Shown: positions 1 through 9,220, numbered from the stretch's first letter. The stretch is DNA of 32,524 nt from Thermoanaerobaculales bacterium (GCA_024763555.1 JANTFG010000004.1:1-32524); one strand, 5' to 3'. Program-made: numbers and translations. The notes: generated from the sequence alone by a model not told the origin.

Positions 1-246
1 CCCTGGATTCTCTCCTGTCCTTCGACTTCGCCTGGGTGTCCTCGAAAGCTCGGAGTCACGTGCCTCCCCTCACCGTCGCCGAGGCCGTCACCGTGACCGT
101 CGCAGTTGCGGATTGCGGCCGCCGTGGCCGATCGCCGTCCCGGCGCCCGATGCAAGCCCAAATCGCCGCCGCTGTCTGCCGCAGTCGCTGCCCCGGTCCC
201 GGGCGCTCCCGGTCTTCCGGCCCTTCATCCCCTCCGGAGGCTGTGC

Positions 247-259
247 TAGAGTCTCGCCG
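247..259 (+). promoter_or_regulatory. Putative -10 element (TAGAGT, 247-252), 7 nt before the ATG; possible leaderless start
   Basis: TAGAGT-ctcgccg-ATG; weak -35 candidate TTCATC (224-229) with 17-nt spacing. Confidence 0.4.
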
Positions 260-958
260 ATGCGTGTGCTGAGCTTTCTCCTCTCTGTCATTGTTGTTTT
301 TTCTGCGCCGGTCCGGGCTCAGGATCCCGCCGCCGGGGCTGACCCGCTGTACGGTCTTCGCGGTCCTGAGAAACTTCGGGCCCTGGTCCAGGCCGTGGTG
401 GAGCATCAGCGCGCCCTCAAGAGCCTGAAGGCTCACTTTCGTCAGGAAAAACACTCGGCCATGCTTCTTGAAGATGCCGTTTCCGAGGGTGAATTTCTCT
501 TTATGGCGCCGGATCAAGTGCGTTGGAATTATGAGAGCCCCGAGAAGATGGTCGTCTGCTTTTCAGGATCGAGCCTCAAGACCTGGAGAAGGGGCGAAGG
601 AGAGCTTGAGGAAGTCGAGATTTCCCGGAAGAACCGGCGTTTTGTCCGGATTCTGGCGGGAACTCAGCCGCTGGACGAACTCCGGAGTCAGTTCGAGATG
701 AGCCTGAAAGACCCCGGGGCGCCTGCACCCTATGAGCTGGTGTTGAAACCCACCCACAGGAGCCTGGCGAAAAGGCTGAAGACAATCGAATTGAAGATCG
801 ACCGGCAACTGTTCCTTCCGGTCTCATTCCGGATGGTCGAGGCCGACGGGGACACAACGATGTACGTCTTCAGCGGGATGGAGCTGAATCCGAAGCTTGA
901 GCCGGAGAACTTCGAGATCACTGACCCCGCAGCCGGTGAAACCGAGCTGAAGCATTGA
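260..958 (+). CDS. lolA: LolA-like outer membrane lipoprotein carrier protein
   Basis: Translation from ATG at 260 begins MRVLSFLLSVIVVFSAPVRAQ (signal peptide), followed by LolA-like 'LKSLKAHFRQEKHSAMLLEDAVSEGEFLFMAPDQVRWNYESPEKMVVCFSGSSLKTW'. The longer ORF from 113 lacks a plausible N-terminus. Confidence 0.8.
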   Translation: MRVLSFLLSVIVVFSAPVRAQDPAAGADPLYGLRGPEKLRALVQAVVEHQRALKSLKAHFRQEKHSAMLLEDAVSEGEFLFMAPDQVRWNYESPEKMVVCFSGSSLKTWRRGEGELEEVEISRKNRRFVRILAGTQPLDELRSQFEMSLKDPGAPAPYELVLKPTHRSLAKRLKTIELKIDRQLFLPVSFRMVEADGDTTMYVFSGMELNPKLEPENFEITDPAAGETELKH

Positions 959-971
959 TCCGGATTTTCAG

Positions 972-2129
972 ATGAGTCGGGAACTCCTTTCATTTGAAGT
1001 CGTCTGCAGGGATGCTGAGACACCCGCACGAGCGGGAGAACTCAGGACGCCTCACGGGCTCGTTCGGACGCCGGCCTTCATGCCGGTGGGCACGATTGGG
1101 AACGTCAAGGGCGTCGCCGGGTGGGAGCTTGAGCGCCTGGGACCCGAGATGGTTCTGGCCAATACCTATCATTTGCTCTTGAGACCGGGTGTGGAAGGCA
1201 TGCGGCGCCTCGGTGGACTGCATCGTCTGATGGGATGGAATGGACCGATCCTGACGGACTCCGGCGGCTACCAGGTTTTTTCGCTTTCCGCGCGGCGTCA
1301 GCTCGATGAGAATGGAGTCAGCTTTCGCTCCCATCTCGACGGCTCGACGCACCGTTTGACACCGGAGTCCGTTGTCGAAACCCAGGCCTCCTTCGGCGTC
1401 GATGTCGCGATGGTTCTTGACGAGTGTCTGCCCTATCCGGTGGATCGGGAAGGCGTTCAGCCCTCTGTTGACCGAACTCTCCGCTGGGCCGAGCGAGCCA
1501 TACGCAGGGCTGACGAGCTGAGGGGCCCTTCGGAGGAATGGGCCGGCGGGCTTTTCGGGATCCAGCAGGGCGCTCTGGATGAAAAGATCCGGCGAAACGC
1601 ATCCGAACATCTGAAGGCTCTTCCCTTTGACGGCTATGCCATCGGGGGACTTGCAGTGGGAGAGCCCAGTGAAGCGCTTCACGAGGCGGTGGCCTTTTCA
1701 GCGCCATTGCTCCCGGATGAGCGTCCGAGATATCTCATGGGTGTCGGATATCCCGAGGATATTCTCCACGCGGTTTCCTGTGGCGTCGATCTCTTCGATT
1801 GTGTCTTACCCACCCGCTCGGCACGGACTGGAAAGGTCTATACCTCACGGGGAGATCTTGTCATCAAGAATGCCTGCTGGAAGGAGGATCCCGAGCCGCT
1901 GGATCCCGACTGCGACTGCCCGACATGTCGGAGGTATTCCCGGGGCGCCCTCCGGCATTTCTTCATGGCGAAAGAGGTAACCTCGGTGATTTTGTTGACG
2001 ATTCACAATCTTCACTATTACTTGTCCTTGATGCGAAGCGCCCGGGAGGCTATGATGGCGGGCCGCTGGAACGAATTCCGGCGTCAGAGCGAGGATCAGA
2101 GAAAAATCGGGCCCCGGGCCCGGGATTGA
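972..2129 (+). CDS. tgt: tRNA-guanine transglycosylase (queuine tRNA-ribosyltransferase)
   Basis: Full-length Tgt signatures: 'TPAFMPVGTIGNVKGV', 'ILTDSGGYQVFSLS', 'GIQQGALDEKIR', 'YLMGVGYPEDILHAVSCGVDLFDCVLPTRSARTG', zinc-binding 'CDCPTC'; followed by yajC-secDF. Confidence 0.98.
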   Translation: MSRELLSFEVVCRDAETPARAGELRTPHGLVRTPAFMPVGTIGNVKGVAGWELERLGPEMVLANTYHLLLRPGVEGMRRLGGLHRLMGWNGPILTDSGGYQVFSLSARRQLDENGVSFRSHLDGSTHRLTPESVVETQASFGVDVAMVLDECLPYPVDREGVQPSVDRTLRWAERAIRRADELRGPSEEWAGGLFGIQQGALDEKIRRNASEHLKALPFDGYAIGGLAVGEPSEALHEAVAFSAPLLPDERPRYLMGVGYPEDILHAVSCGVDLFDCVLPTRSARTGKVYTSRGDLVIKNACWKEDPEPLDPDCDCPTCRRYSRGALRHFFMAKEVTSVILLTIHNLHYYLSLMRSAREAMMAGRWNEFRRQSEDQRKIGPRARD

Positions 2130-2136
2130 GGTTTCA

Positions 2137-2430
2137 ATGGGAGCGCAGGCCGCGGGCGGGAGCCCACTGGGAATGATGGTGCCGCTGCTGCTGGTATTCG
2201 GACTCTTCTATTTTATCGTGATCTTACCGGCGAAGAAGCAGCAGAAGAAGAAAGATCAGATGATCGGCGCCTTGAAGAAAGGTGACAGAGTTGTGACCTC
2301 CGGTGGAATCCACGGGACTGTCGCCGGTGTGGAAAATGACACCGTGATGCTCAAGGTATCCGAAAATACAAAACTACGTGTCAGCAAGAACGCCGTGGCC
2401 GGTCTGGTCGATGGTGGGAGTACTTCCTAG
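2137..2430 (+). CDS. yajC: Preprotein translocase subunit YajC
   Basis: Single TM 'MMVPLLLVFGLFYFIVILPAKKQQKKKDQMIGALKKGDRVVTSGGIHGTV'; lies between tgt and secD. Confidence 0.95.
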   Translation: MGAQAAGGSPLGMMVPLLLVFGLFYFIVILPAKKQQKKKDQMIGALKKGDRVVTSGGIHGTVAGVENDTVMLKVSENTKLRVSKNAVAGLVDGGSTS

Positions 2431-2501
2431 AGGAGAAAAAGGCTTCGAGATTCCGGGGTCGGAAGCGACTTCGGGAAAATCGAGAAGCTGCGGAGGCGAG
2501 T

Positions 2502-4067
2502 GTGGATAAGAAAATTATGTGGAGAATCGTGTTCATCCTGATCGTCGTGGGCCTTGCGGTCTGGTCGATCTATCCGCCGAGTGAACGCATCAAGTATGGA
2601 TTGGATCTCAGCGGCGGTGTGCACCTCGTTCTTCAGGTGCAGACGGACGATGCCATCAAGGCGGAACTGGACGATGCGGCAATCCGTATGCGTTCGCTGG
2701 CTTCGGAAAAGGACATCAAGCTGGGCAAGACCAAGGTGGACGACAAGAACTTCAGCTTCTCCGTCGAGATACCCCCGGGTACGGATGTTTCTGCGCTTGA
2801 CGATGTTGCGGGGAGTTATTTTCCCAACTTCGAGGTCAATAAGAGTCCCGGCTTCTGGAAGTTCACCTTTCGTGCGGGCCAGGAGAGGACGGTCCGGGAC
2901 CAGGCTGTTAAGAAGGCTCTGGAGACCATCAACAACCGTGTGGATGAGTTCGGTGTCTCGGAGCCCAGGATTTCACGCCAGGGCGCGGAGGGAGATCGTA
3001 TCCTGATCCAGCTGCCCGGTGTCGATGACCCGGCTCGCGTCAAGGACATTATCTCCAGAACTGCTTTTCTGGAATTCAAGGAAGTTCTCGGTGGTCCGGC
3101 GCCGGATCGGGCCAGCCTGCTTCAGGCCAACGGCGGGAGCATCCCCGATGATGCCGAGATTTTGGTGGGCGATCGAAAGGGTGTGGACGGCCAGACCATC
3201 GGTCGGGATTATTACCTCCTGAAGAAGTCGTCGATCATGACGGGTCGCGACCTGCGGACGGCGCGACGCTCCCAGGATGAGTTCGGCCAACCTAATGTTC
3301 GCTTCGATCTGATTCCATCGGCGGCGGATAAATTCGGTTCCTATACCGAGAGCCATATCGGAACGGCCATGGCGATCGTTCTCGATGGAAAAGTGACTTC
3401 GGCGCCGGTGATTCGCGCCCGGATTACCGATTCGGGGGTCATCGAAGGGAACTACACCATCGAAGAGGCCGAGGATCTGGCCCTGGTGCTGCGCGCCGGC
3501 GCCCTGCCGGCCAAGCTGGTTTCACTCGAAGAACGGACCGTGGGACCCTCTCTGGGTCACGACTCGGTGGTTCGAGGTGTGCGGGCGGCGATTTCCGGTC
3601 TGATTCTCGTCATGGGTTTCATGATCGTCTACTACAAGTTCAGCGGACTCAATGCCGATCTTGCCCTGGCACTCAATCTTCTGCTGCTGATGGGGGCGAT
3701 GGCCTATTTCGGAGCGACCCTGACCCTGCCGGGTATTGCGGGCGTCATTCTGACCATCGGTATGGCCGTTGATGCCAATGTGCTGATTTTCGAGAGAATC
3801 CGAGAAGAGCTGGCGGTCGGTAAGACGGTCCGTGCGGCGATCGATACCGGCTTCGGTCGGGCTTTCGGTACGATTCTCGATGCAAATCTGACGACCCTCA
3901 TTGCGGCGCTCTTTCTTTTCCAGTTCGGGACCGGTCCCGTCAAAGGTTTTGCCGTGACCCTGACCATCGGAATTCTGGCCAGTATGTTTACGGCCGTTTA
4001 TGTTTCCAGGACGATCTACATGGTGATGCTGCACGGACGTGACAGAGTCACCTCCCTGAGTATCTGA
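2502..4067 (+). CDS. secD: Protein translocase subunit SecD (GTG start)
   Basis: 'YGLDLSGGVHLVLQV', 'VDEFGVSEPRISRQGAEGDRILIQLPGVDDPARVKDII', 'GMAVDANVLIFERIREEL'. Confidence 0.98.
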   Translation: MDKKIMWRIVFILIVVGLAVWSIYPPSERIKYGLDLSGGVHLVLQVQTDDAIKAELDDAAIRMRSLASEKDIKLGKTKVDDKNFSFSVEIPPGTDVSALDDVAGSYFPNFEVNKSPGFWKFTFRAGQERTVRDQAVKKALETINNRVDEFGVSEPRISRQGAEGDRILIQLPGVDDPARVKDIISRTAFLEFKEVLGGPAPDRASLLQANGGSIPDDAEILVGDRKGVDGQTIGRDYYLLKKSSIMTGRDLRTARRSQDEFGQPNVRFDLIPSAADKFGSYTESHIGTAMAIVLDGKVTSAPVIRARITDSGVIEGNYTIEEAEDLALVLRAGALPAKLVSLEERTVGPSLGHDSVVRGVRAAISGLILVMGFMIVYYKFSGLNADLALALNLLLLMGAMAYFGATLTLPGIAGVILTIGMAVDANVLIFERIREELAVGKTVRAAIDTGFGRAFGTILDANLTTLIAALFLFQFGTGPVKGFAVTLTIGILASMFTAVYVSRTIYMVMLHGRDRVTSLSI

Positions 4068-4078
4068 GTGAGGCTGAT

Positions 4079-5248
4079 ATGCGACTGATAGGTGATACGA
4101 ACTTCCCATTTCTTTCCTACAGGAAGGTGGCGATCGGCATTTCCCTGACCATCATCCTGGCCGGTGTGGCCTACATGTTCCTGGGGCCGGGGCTGAATCT
4201 CGGCATCGACTTTGTCGGTGGAACCCAGGTCACGGTGAAATTTCACCAGGACCCCGATCTCGATCGGCTCCGAGAGGCCGTCTCCATGGCAACCGAAGGG
4301 ACGCCGGAGATCCAGCGCTTCGACGAGCCGGAGAAACACGAGATTCTCATCCGGGTGGAAAATCCAGCCGCGACCGAAGGTGATTTTACGAAACCGATTC
4401 TCGATGCCCTCCACAAGGAGTTCGACTCCAATATCGGGGATAAATTCGATCTCAACACTCGGGGTTCAAAAGAACTCGAGGAAAAGCTGATCGCGGCCGA
4501 TCCGGCCGGCATCGGGGGTGATCCGGAACAGAAGGCGGCCCACTACGAAGCAGAGGCCCGGGCAATTTTTGACTACCGGAAGCAGGTCGGGATCTTCACT
4601 TCGGTCGATGAGCTGGACAATATTTCGGAGTTGAGCCCGCAGACCCTGGCCTACGTCAAGGGTGTCGCCGCGGCGGGCGAGTTCTCGGTTCTCGGAGCGG
4701 AGAGCGTTGGTCCCACGGTGGGCGCCGATCTCAAAGAGAAGGCCCAGCTCGCGATTATTTTCTCCCTCCTCGGGATGCTGGCCTATATCTGGCTCCGATT
4801 CCAGCTTCCATATGGTATCGGCGCCGTCATGGCACTCTTTCACGATGTGCTGATCACGCTGGCGGCCCTCGCGCTGACTCACCGGGAGATCAACCTTCCG
4901 ACGATTGCGGCGTTGTTGACCCTGGTCGGATATTCGGTCAATGATACCGTCGTCGTCTTTGACCGGGTTCGGGAGAACCTCAAGATCAAGCGCGGCGAAG
5001 ATCTGCAGAAACTGATGGATCTTTCGATCAACCAGACGCTTTCCCGGACGATCATTACCTCGGGTACGACCCTCGCCGTGGTGCTGACGCTCTACCTCTT
5101 TGGAGGAGATGTGATCAACACCTTCGCCTTTGTGCTCCTGGTTGGAATTATCGTCGGAACCTATTCCTCCGTCTTTATCGCGTCCCCGGTCGCACTGTAT
5201 ATCAACCGGATCCTCGTAGCACGCAAACGCCGCAAACGCCGGCGTTGA
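4079..5248 (+). CDS. secF: Protein translocase subunit SecF, with an extra periplasmic segment
   Basis: 'LNLGIDFVGGTQVTVKF', 'SVGPTVGADLKEKA', 'LVGYSVNDTVVVFDRVREN', 'LSRTIITSGTTLAVVLTLYLFGGDVI'. An insert of about 80 aa with HhH-like character precedes the VGPTVG motif. Confidence 0.97.
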   Translation: MRLIGDTNFPFLSYRKVAIGISLTIILAGVAYMFLGPGLNLGIDFVGGTQVTVKFHQDPDLDRLREAVSMATEGTPEIQRFDEPEKHEILIRVENPAATEGDFTKPILDALHKEFDSNIGDKFDLNTRGSKELEEKLIAADPAGIGGDPEQKAAHYEAEARAIFDYRKQVGIFTSVDELDNISELSPQTLAYVKGVAAAGEFSVLGAESVGPTVGADLKEKAQLAIIFSLLGMLAYIWLRFQLPYGIGAVMALFHDVLITLAALALTHREINLPTIAALLTLVGYSVNDTVVVFDRVRENLKIKRGEDLQKLMDLSINQTLSRTIITSGTTLAVVLTLYLFGGDVINTFAFVLLVGIIVGTYSSVFIASPVALYINRILVARKRRKRRR

Positions 5249-5268
5249 GGTCCTGAAAGCAGATGATG

Positions 5269-5296
5269 AGCCCCCTGCGATGCGGGGGGCTTTTTC
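5269..5296 (+). terminator. Rho-independent terminator downstream of secF
   Basis: Stem AGCCCCCTGC / loop GAT / GCGGGGGGCT (one G.U pair) followed by TTTTTC. Confidence 0.92.
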
Positions 5297-5317
5297 GTGG
5301 GACTTGACCTGGGGCTC

Positions 5318-5329
5318 TACAATGGTTGG
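5318..5329 (+). promoter_or_regulatory. Putative -10 (TACAAT, 5318-5323), 6 nt before ATG 5330; possible leaderless start of relA/spoT
   Basis: TACAAT-ggttgg-ATG immediately after the secF terminator; no clear -35 at 16-18 nt. Confidence 0.45.
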
Positions 5330-7483
5330 ATGGGTTTAACGCGACCGATTCGTATCGACGACATTATCGCCCGCGTCCAGGATTACAGGGACGACTGTGA
5401 TGAGTTTCTGTTGAGGAAGGCCTACGTCTTTGCTGCCAAAGGTCATGAAGGCCAGATCAGACGTTCGGGAGAGAAATACCTGATTCACCCGCTGACGGTT
5501 GCGTGGATTCTTGCAGACATGGAGCTGGACGAGGTCTCGATCGCGGTTGGCCTCCTCCATGACATTCTCGAGGATACTCAGACCGGGGAAGAGGAGATGG
5601 AGCAGACCTTCGGGGCGGAAATTACCCGGCTCGTCATTGCCCTGACTAAAATCTCTGTTTTCCAGAGCAGCTTCAGGACCCACGAAGAGAAGCAGGCCGA
5701 AAATTTCAGGAAACTGCTCTTTGCCTCGACCGATGATATCCGGGTCCTCCTGATCAAGCTGGCTGATCGTCTCCATAATATGAGGACCCTGAATTTTCTC
5801 GACAGGGACCGCCAGGTTGCAATAGCCCGGGAGACTCTCGATATCTATGCCCCGATCGCCAACCGGTTGGGAATCGGCGCCATCAAGGGAGAACTGGAGG
5901 ACCTCTGTTTCAATTATCTCCACCCGAAGGCGGCTGAGCGCCTTGAGAAGGACGTCCAGGAACGGGCCGCAGCCGCTGGAAAATGGTTTGAGAGCATTCG
6001 GGGAGAATTGGAGTCCCTTCTGGCTTCGGCGGAGATTCAAGCTGAGATTCGGGGCCGGATCAAACACCGCTATTCGATCTACAAGAAACTCAAGGCGCAG
6101 GGAATCGATGTCTCCAGTGTTTTTGATTTCGTAGCATTCCGGATTATTGTCGGGGACGTGTCGACCTGTTACGGGGTTCTGGGTCTGATGCATCAGCGAT
6201 GGGCGCCGGTGCCGGGTCGATTCAAGGACTATATCGCGACCCCGAAGCCCAATGCCTATCAGAGTATTCATACGACGGTCATCGGTCCCGAAGGACACCC
6301 ATTCGAGATTCAGATTCGGACCCGGGAGATGCACCGGGTTGCCGAATATGGCATCGCGGCGCACTGGAATTACAAAGAGGGAGGCTCGGCCCCCGTTCCG
6401 GAGAATTCCCCGATCGCCTGGCTGCGCGGGGTTCTCGATGATTCGGGCGGTGGAAATGCCCGGGAGTTTCTGGATTCGCTCAAGGTCAATCTCTATCAGG
6501 ACGAGGTCTATGCCTTCACCCCGAAGGGCGAGGTTCGCGCCTTCCCGAAAGGGGCGACGATCCTGGATTTTGCCTACACGATCCATACCGATGTCGGCCA
6601 CCACTGCGTGGGAGGCAAAGTTGATGGCCGTTGGGTACCGTTGAAGACGGAACTGACGAACGGAAACATGGTCGAAATCACGACCTCTCCCCAGCAGACT
6701 CCGAACCACGAATGGCTCAGTATTGTCGTGACCGGTCGGGCACGATCCAAAATCCGCGCATATCTCAAGAAAGAAGAGAAGCTTCGGGCCATCGCCCTGG
6801 GCCGAAAACTCCTTGAGCGTGAGTTCAGGCGCCACGGACTCAGCCTCAAGCGGGGGATGGATTCGGAGGAGATTCATGCTCTGAGGGCCTCTCATGGATT
6901 GGCCCATGAGGACGACCTTTTTGCCGCAGTCGGCTTCGGCAGAATGGCGCCTTCCCTCGTGGTCAACATGGCGGAGTCCGACGAGAATGCGGAAGTTTTT
7001 CAGCTGCAATCCGGGGGACGGGCCGGTGGAGGGGCTCTCGAGGTCACGGGAGATTCAGATTTTCTCGTGTATATCGCCAAATGCTGCAATCCGGTGCGTG
7101 GAGAAAAGATTGTCGGCTATGTGACCCGTGGTCGCGGGGTGGCCGTGCATTCTGCCGATTGCCCGAATGTGCGGAAGCTTTTGTATCATCCGGACCGGGA
7201 GATCGAGGTCTGTTGGTCCGGAGAGGGTGGAGGTTCCGAGGTCGCGCTGAATATGGTCTATCGGGATGAATCGAACATGCTCGCGTCAATCTCCTCGGTC
7301 GTCTCCTCGGAAGGCTCGGGAATCGTCTCCTGTGATCTCAAGACCGATACGGATCAAGCCACGGGTAGCGTTTCCCTGATCGTGAAAATTCAGGACGCAG
7401 CGCAGCTGCGTCGGATCATGGATCGACTGGATGGACTCGGAGGCATGATCGAAGTCGTCAGAAGGGGAAGTTCCTCGGGCTGA
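5330..7483 (+). CDS. relA: Bifunctional (p)ppGpp synthetase/hydrolase, RelA/SpoT family
   Basis: HD hydrolase '[13 protein letters not shown]', synthetase '[14 protein letters not shown]' and '[12 protein letters not shown]', TGS '[42 protein letters not shown]', C-terminal '[29 protein letters not shown]' and an ACT-like region. Start set at ATG 5330 rather than the upstream GTG at 5297. Confidence 0.96.
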   Translation: MGLTRPIRIDDIIARVQDYRDDCDEFLLRKAYVFAAKGHEGQIRRSGEKYLIHPLTVAWILADMELDEVSIAVGLLHDILEDTQTGEEEMEQTFGAEITRLVIALTKISVFQSSFRTHEEKQAENFRKLLFASTDDIRVLLIKLADRLHNMRTLNFLDRDRQVAIARETLDIYAPIANRLGIGAIKGELEDLCFNYLHPKAAERLEKDVQERAAAAGKWFESIRGELESLLASAEIQAEIRGRIKHRYSIYKKLKAQGIDVSSVFDFVAFRIIVGDVSTCYGVLGLMHQRWAPVPGRFKDYIATPKPNAYQSIHTTVIGPEGHPFEIQIRTREMHRVAEYGIAAHWNYKEGGSAPVPENSPIAWLRGVLDDSGGGNAREFLDSLKVNLYQDEVYAFTPKGEVRAFPKGATILDFAYTIHTDVGHHCVGGKVDGRWVPLKTELTNGNMVEITTSPQQTPNHEWLSIVVTGRARSKIRAYLKKEEKLRAIALGRKLLEREFRRHGLSLKRGMDSEEIHALRASHGLAHEDDLFAAVGFGRMAPSLVVNMAESDENAEVFQLQSGGRAGGGALEVTGDSDFLVYIAKCCNPVRGEKIVGYVTRGRGVAVHSADCPNVRKLLYHPDREIEVCWSGEGGGSEVALNMVYRDESNMLASISSVVSSEGSGIVSCDLKTDTDQATGSVSLIVKIQDAAQLRRIMDRLDGLGGMIEVVRRGSSSG

Positions 7484-7486
7484 GAC

Positions 7487-7515
7487 TTGTGCGGTGTCGA
7501 TGTCTGTGGTATATA
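7487..7515 (+). promoter_or_regulatory. Sigma70-type promoter for rpmB
   Basis: TTGTGC (7487-7492) - N17 - TATATA (7510-7515), about 40 nt upstream of the rpmB ATG, which has an AAGGAGGA Shine-Dalgarno. Confidence 0.65.
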
Positions 7516-7554
7516 AGCGGGCCCCGGTTTCCGGGTTCTAAGGAGGATGAGATC

Positions 7555-7752
7555 ATGGCGCAGCGATGCGATATCTGTGGAAAAGGTCCGATGACGGGAA
7601 ATAACGTTTCCCACGCACATAATCTGACAAAGCGGCGCTGGCTCCCGAATCTCCAGAGGGTTCGGGCGATGGTGGACGGTAGTCCCAAGTACGTGAAAGC
7701 CTGCACGCGGTGCATTCGCTCCGGGAAGGTCACGAAAGCTCCGAGGGTCTGA
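7555..7752 (+). CDS. rpmB: 50S ribosomal protein L28
   Basis: '[65 protein letters not shown]'; strong SD AAGGAGG. Confidence 0.97.
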   Translation: MAQRCDICGKGPMTGNNVSHAHNLTKRRWLPNLQRVRAMVDGSPKYVKACTRCIRSGKVTKAPRV

Positions 7753-7803
7753 AGGGCTTTGAGAGCCTGAAGAGATCGGGCGACAAGACAGTCGGAAATG
7801 CTC

Positions 7804-7826
7804 AGGGCGGCAATCTGCCGCCCTTT
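7804..7826 (+). terminator. Probable intrinsic terminator of rpmB
   Basis: AGGGCGGCA / atc / TGCCGCCCT followed by a short T run (TT). Confidence 0.7.
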
Positions 7827-7897
7827 GCCGTATTCTGCTGGAGCGTCCAAGCAAGGATTCGAGCGAAAGGTTGTTTTTTCAGCCTGGAGGGTTTTCC

Positions 7898-7917
7898 TCG
7901 ACCGGGCTCCCGGTCGA
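7898..7917. repeat. Perfect inverted repeat TCGACCGGG-ct-CCCGGTCGA
   Basis: 9-bp perfect arms with a 2-nt centre in the 411-bp rpmB-pilM intergenic region. Confidence 0.75.
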
Positions 7918-8077
7918 AGCAAGACCATTTTCGAGTTTGAGCCCGCCTCGTGCAACCCAGTTTCTATCAAGGAGAACTTACTTTCAGAAGGCCGGAAGGC
8001 CGAGTTCATACCGTTCTCAATTGTCTTCCCGCAGGGGATTCCAGGAGAAATTCGCTAATCTTTTGCCATCCTTGTAC

Positions 8078-8106
8078 TTGACAGCGCGGCGGGTGCTTGG
8101 TAGCCT
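8078..8106 (+). promoter_or_regulatory. Sigma70-type promoter of the pilM operon
   Basis: Consensus TTGACA (8078-8083) - N17 - TAGCCT (8101-8106). Confidence 0.65.
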
Positions 8107-8118
8107 TCAATTTGAAGG
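8104..8118. promoter_or_regulatory. Dyad CCTTCAA-t-TTGAAGG overlapping the pilM -10/start region (candidate operator)
   Basis: 7-bp perfect inverted repeat with 1-nt centre directly overlapping the -10. Confidence 0.5.
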
Positions 8119-8163
8119 TAGTATGTTTTTTTTTGCGAAGAGGTCGGAATAGGGGTTTAAGCC

Positions 8164-9216
8164 GTGTTCGGAAAGCGCAAAAAGCAGGTTGCCGGTTGTG
8201 ACATCGGGTCCTCCGCGATCAAGTTGGTTGAACTCAAGCCATTGAAAAACGGGGAGTTCCAGCTCCAGGTGGCTGCGATTGCGGAGCTGTCTCCGGAGGC
8301 AATCGTGGATGGCGCCATTATGGATTCATCCCTGGTTGTCGAGGCGGTATCCCGATTGATATCTGAAAATGGCGTGAAGAACCAGAGTTTTGGGGGTTCC
8401 CTTTCCGGACATTCCGTCATTATCAAGAAAATCCAGTTACCGGCGATGTCGGCAGATGAGCTGGCGGAATCCATTCAGTGGGAGGCGGAGCAGTACATCC
8501 CCTTTGATATCAATGATGTCAACTTGGATTACGAGATTCTGGACGATGGGGTCGGCCGGGAGAATATGGAGGTTCTGCTCGTCGCGGTCAAGAATGACAG
8601 GATCGCCGACTATACCTCTGTGATTGTTCAGGCGGGCCGTCAGCCGGTTCTCATTGATGTTGATGTTTTTGCAGTTCAGAATGCATTTGAGATAAATTAC
8701 GGTGTTCCGACCGAGACGACGGCTCTGATCAATATCGGTGCGTCGGTGACAAACATCAGCGTGATGAACGAGGGGATGTCGGTTTTCTGGCGGGATGTTG
8801 CCTTTGGTGGAAACCAATATACCGAGGCCATTCAGCGGGAGCTGAGTCTTCCCCGGGAGGACGCCGAACGATTGAAGCTCGGCGAGCGTGTCGGAGATCA
8901 CACCCTCCAACAGGTCCTTGGCGTCGTGAACAGTGTTTCTGAAGATCTTGCGGCTGAAATTGATAAGACGGTTAATTTCTTTCTGGCAACATCAAATGTA
9001 GATAAAGTTGAGCGGATGGTTCTTTCCGGCGGTGCGGCGCGTACCGTCAATCTCGATGAAGTGATCAAGGGCCGGTTTCAGGTCGACGTAGAGATCCTGA
9101 ATCCATTCCGGAACATCCGGTACAACGAGTCCGATTTCGATCCCGATTGGCTGAACCGACATGCGTCGGCGATGGCTGTCGCGGTTGGTCTCGCTGTCCG
9201 GACGGTTGGAGATTGA
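8164..9216 (+). CDS. pilM: Type IV pilus assembly protein PilM (GTG start)
   Basis: 'VAGCDIGSSAIKLVELK', 'SVIIKKIQLPAMSADELAESIQWEAEQYIPFDINDVNLDYEIL', 'INIGASVTNISVMNEGMSVFWRDVAFGGNQYTEAIQ', 'VLSGGAART'; typical PilM. Confidence 0.97.
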   Translation: MFGKRKKQVAGCDIGSSAIKLVELKPLKNGEFQLQVAAIAELSPEAIVDGAIMDSSLVVEAVSRLISENGVKNQSFGGSLSGHSVIIKKIQLPAMSADELAESIQWEAEQYIPFDINDVNLDYEILDDGVGRENMEVLLVAVKNDRIADYTSVIVQAGRQPVLIDVDVFAVQNAFEINYGVPTETTALINIGASVTNISVMNEGMSVFWRDVAFGGNQYTEAIQRELSLPREDAERLKLGERVGDHTLQQVLGVVNSVSEDLAAEIDKTVNFFLATSNVDKVERMVLSGGAARTVNLDEVIKGRFQVDVEILNPFRNIRYNESDFDPDWLNRHASAMAVAVGLAVRTVGD

Positions 9217-9220
9217 TGCG

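Noticed and set aside
1-259. GC-rich leading segment with open frames running to the window edge (for example 36..272, 88..291)
   Set aside because: The translations are Arg/Pro/Ser-rich without recognisable homology. It could be the 3' end of an upstream gene or intergenic, which cannot be decided from this window.
3522-4109. 195-aa minus-strand ORF opposite secD, and other antisense ORFs over tgt, pilQ, accC and the TIG gene
   Set aside because: They overlap well-supported genes and show low-complexity or Arg/His-rich shadow-frame composition.
5303-5323. TTGACC...TACAAT just upstream of relA/spoT as a -35/-10 pair
   Set aside because: Spacing is only about 8 nt, too short for a sigma70 promoter; the TACAAT is kept as a -10 candidate without that -35.
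5336-7009. 557-aa minus-strand ORF opposite relA/spoT
   Set aside because: Shadow ORF: the plus strand encodes an unmistakable RelA/SpoT protein and the antisense translation has no recognisable motifs. Long antisense frames are common in GC-rich genes.
7939-7953. AGCCCGCCTCGTG shared with 20648-20660
   Set aside because: Only 13 nt identical with no flanking similarity; several such matches are expected by chance in 32 kb.
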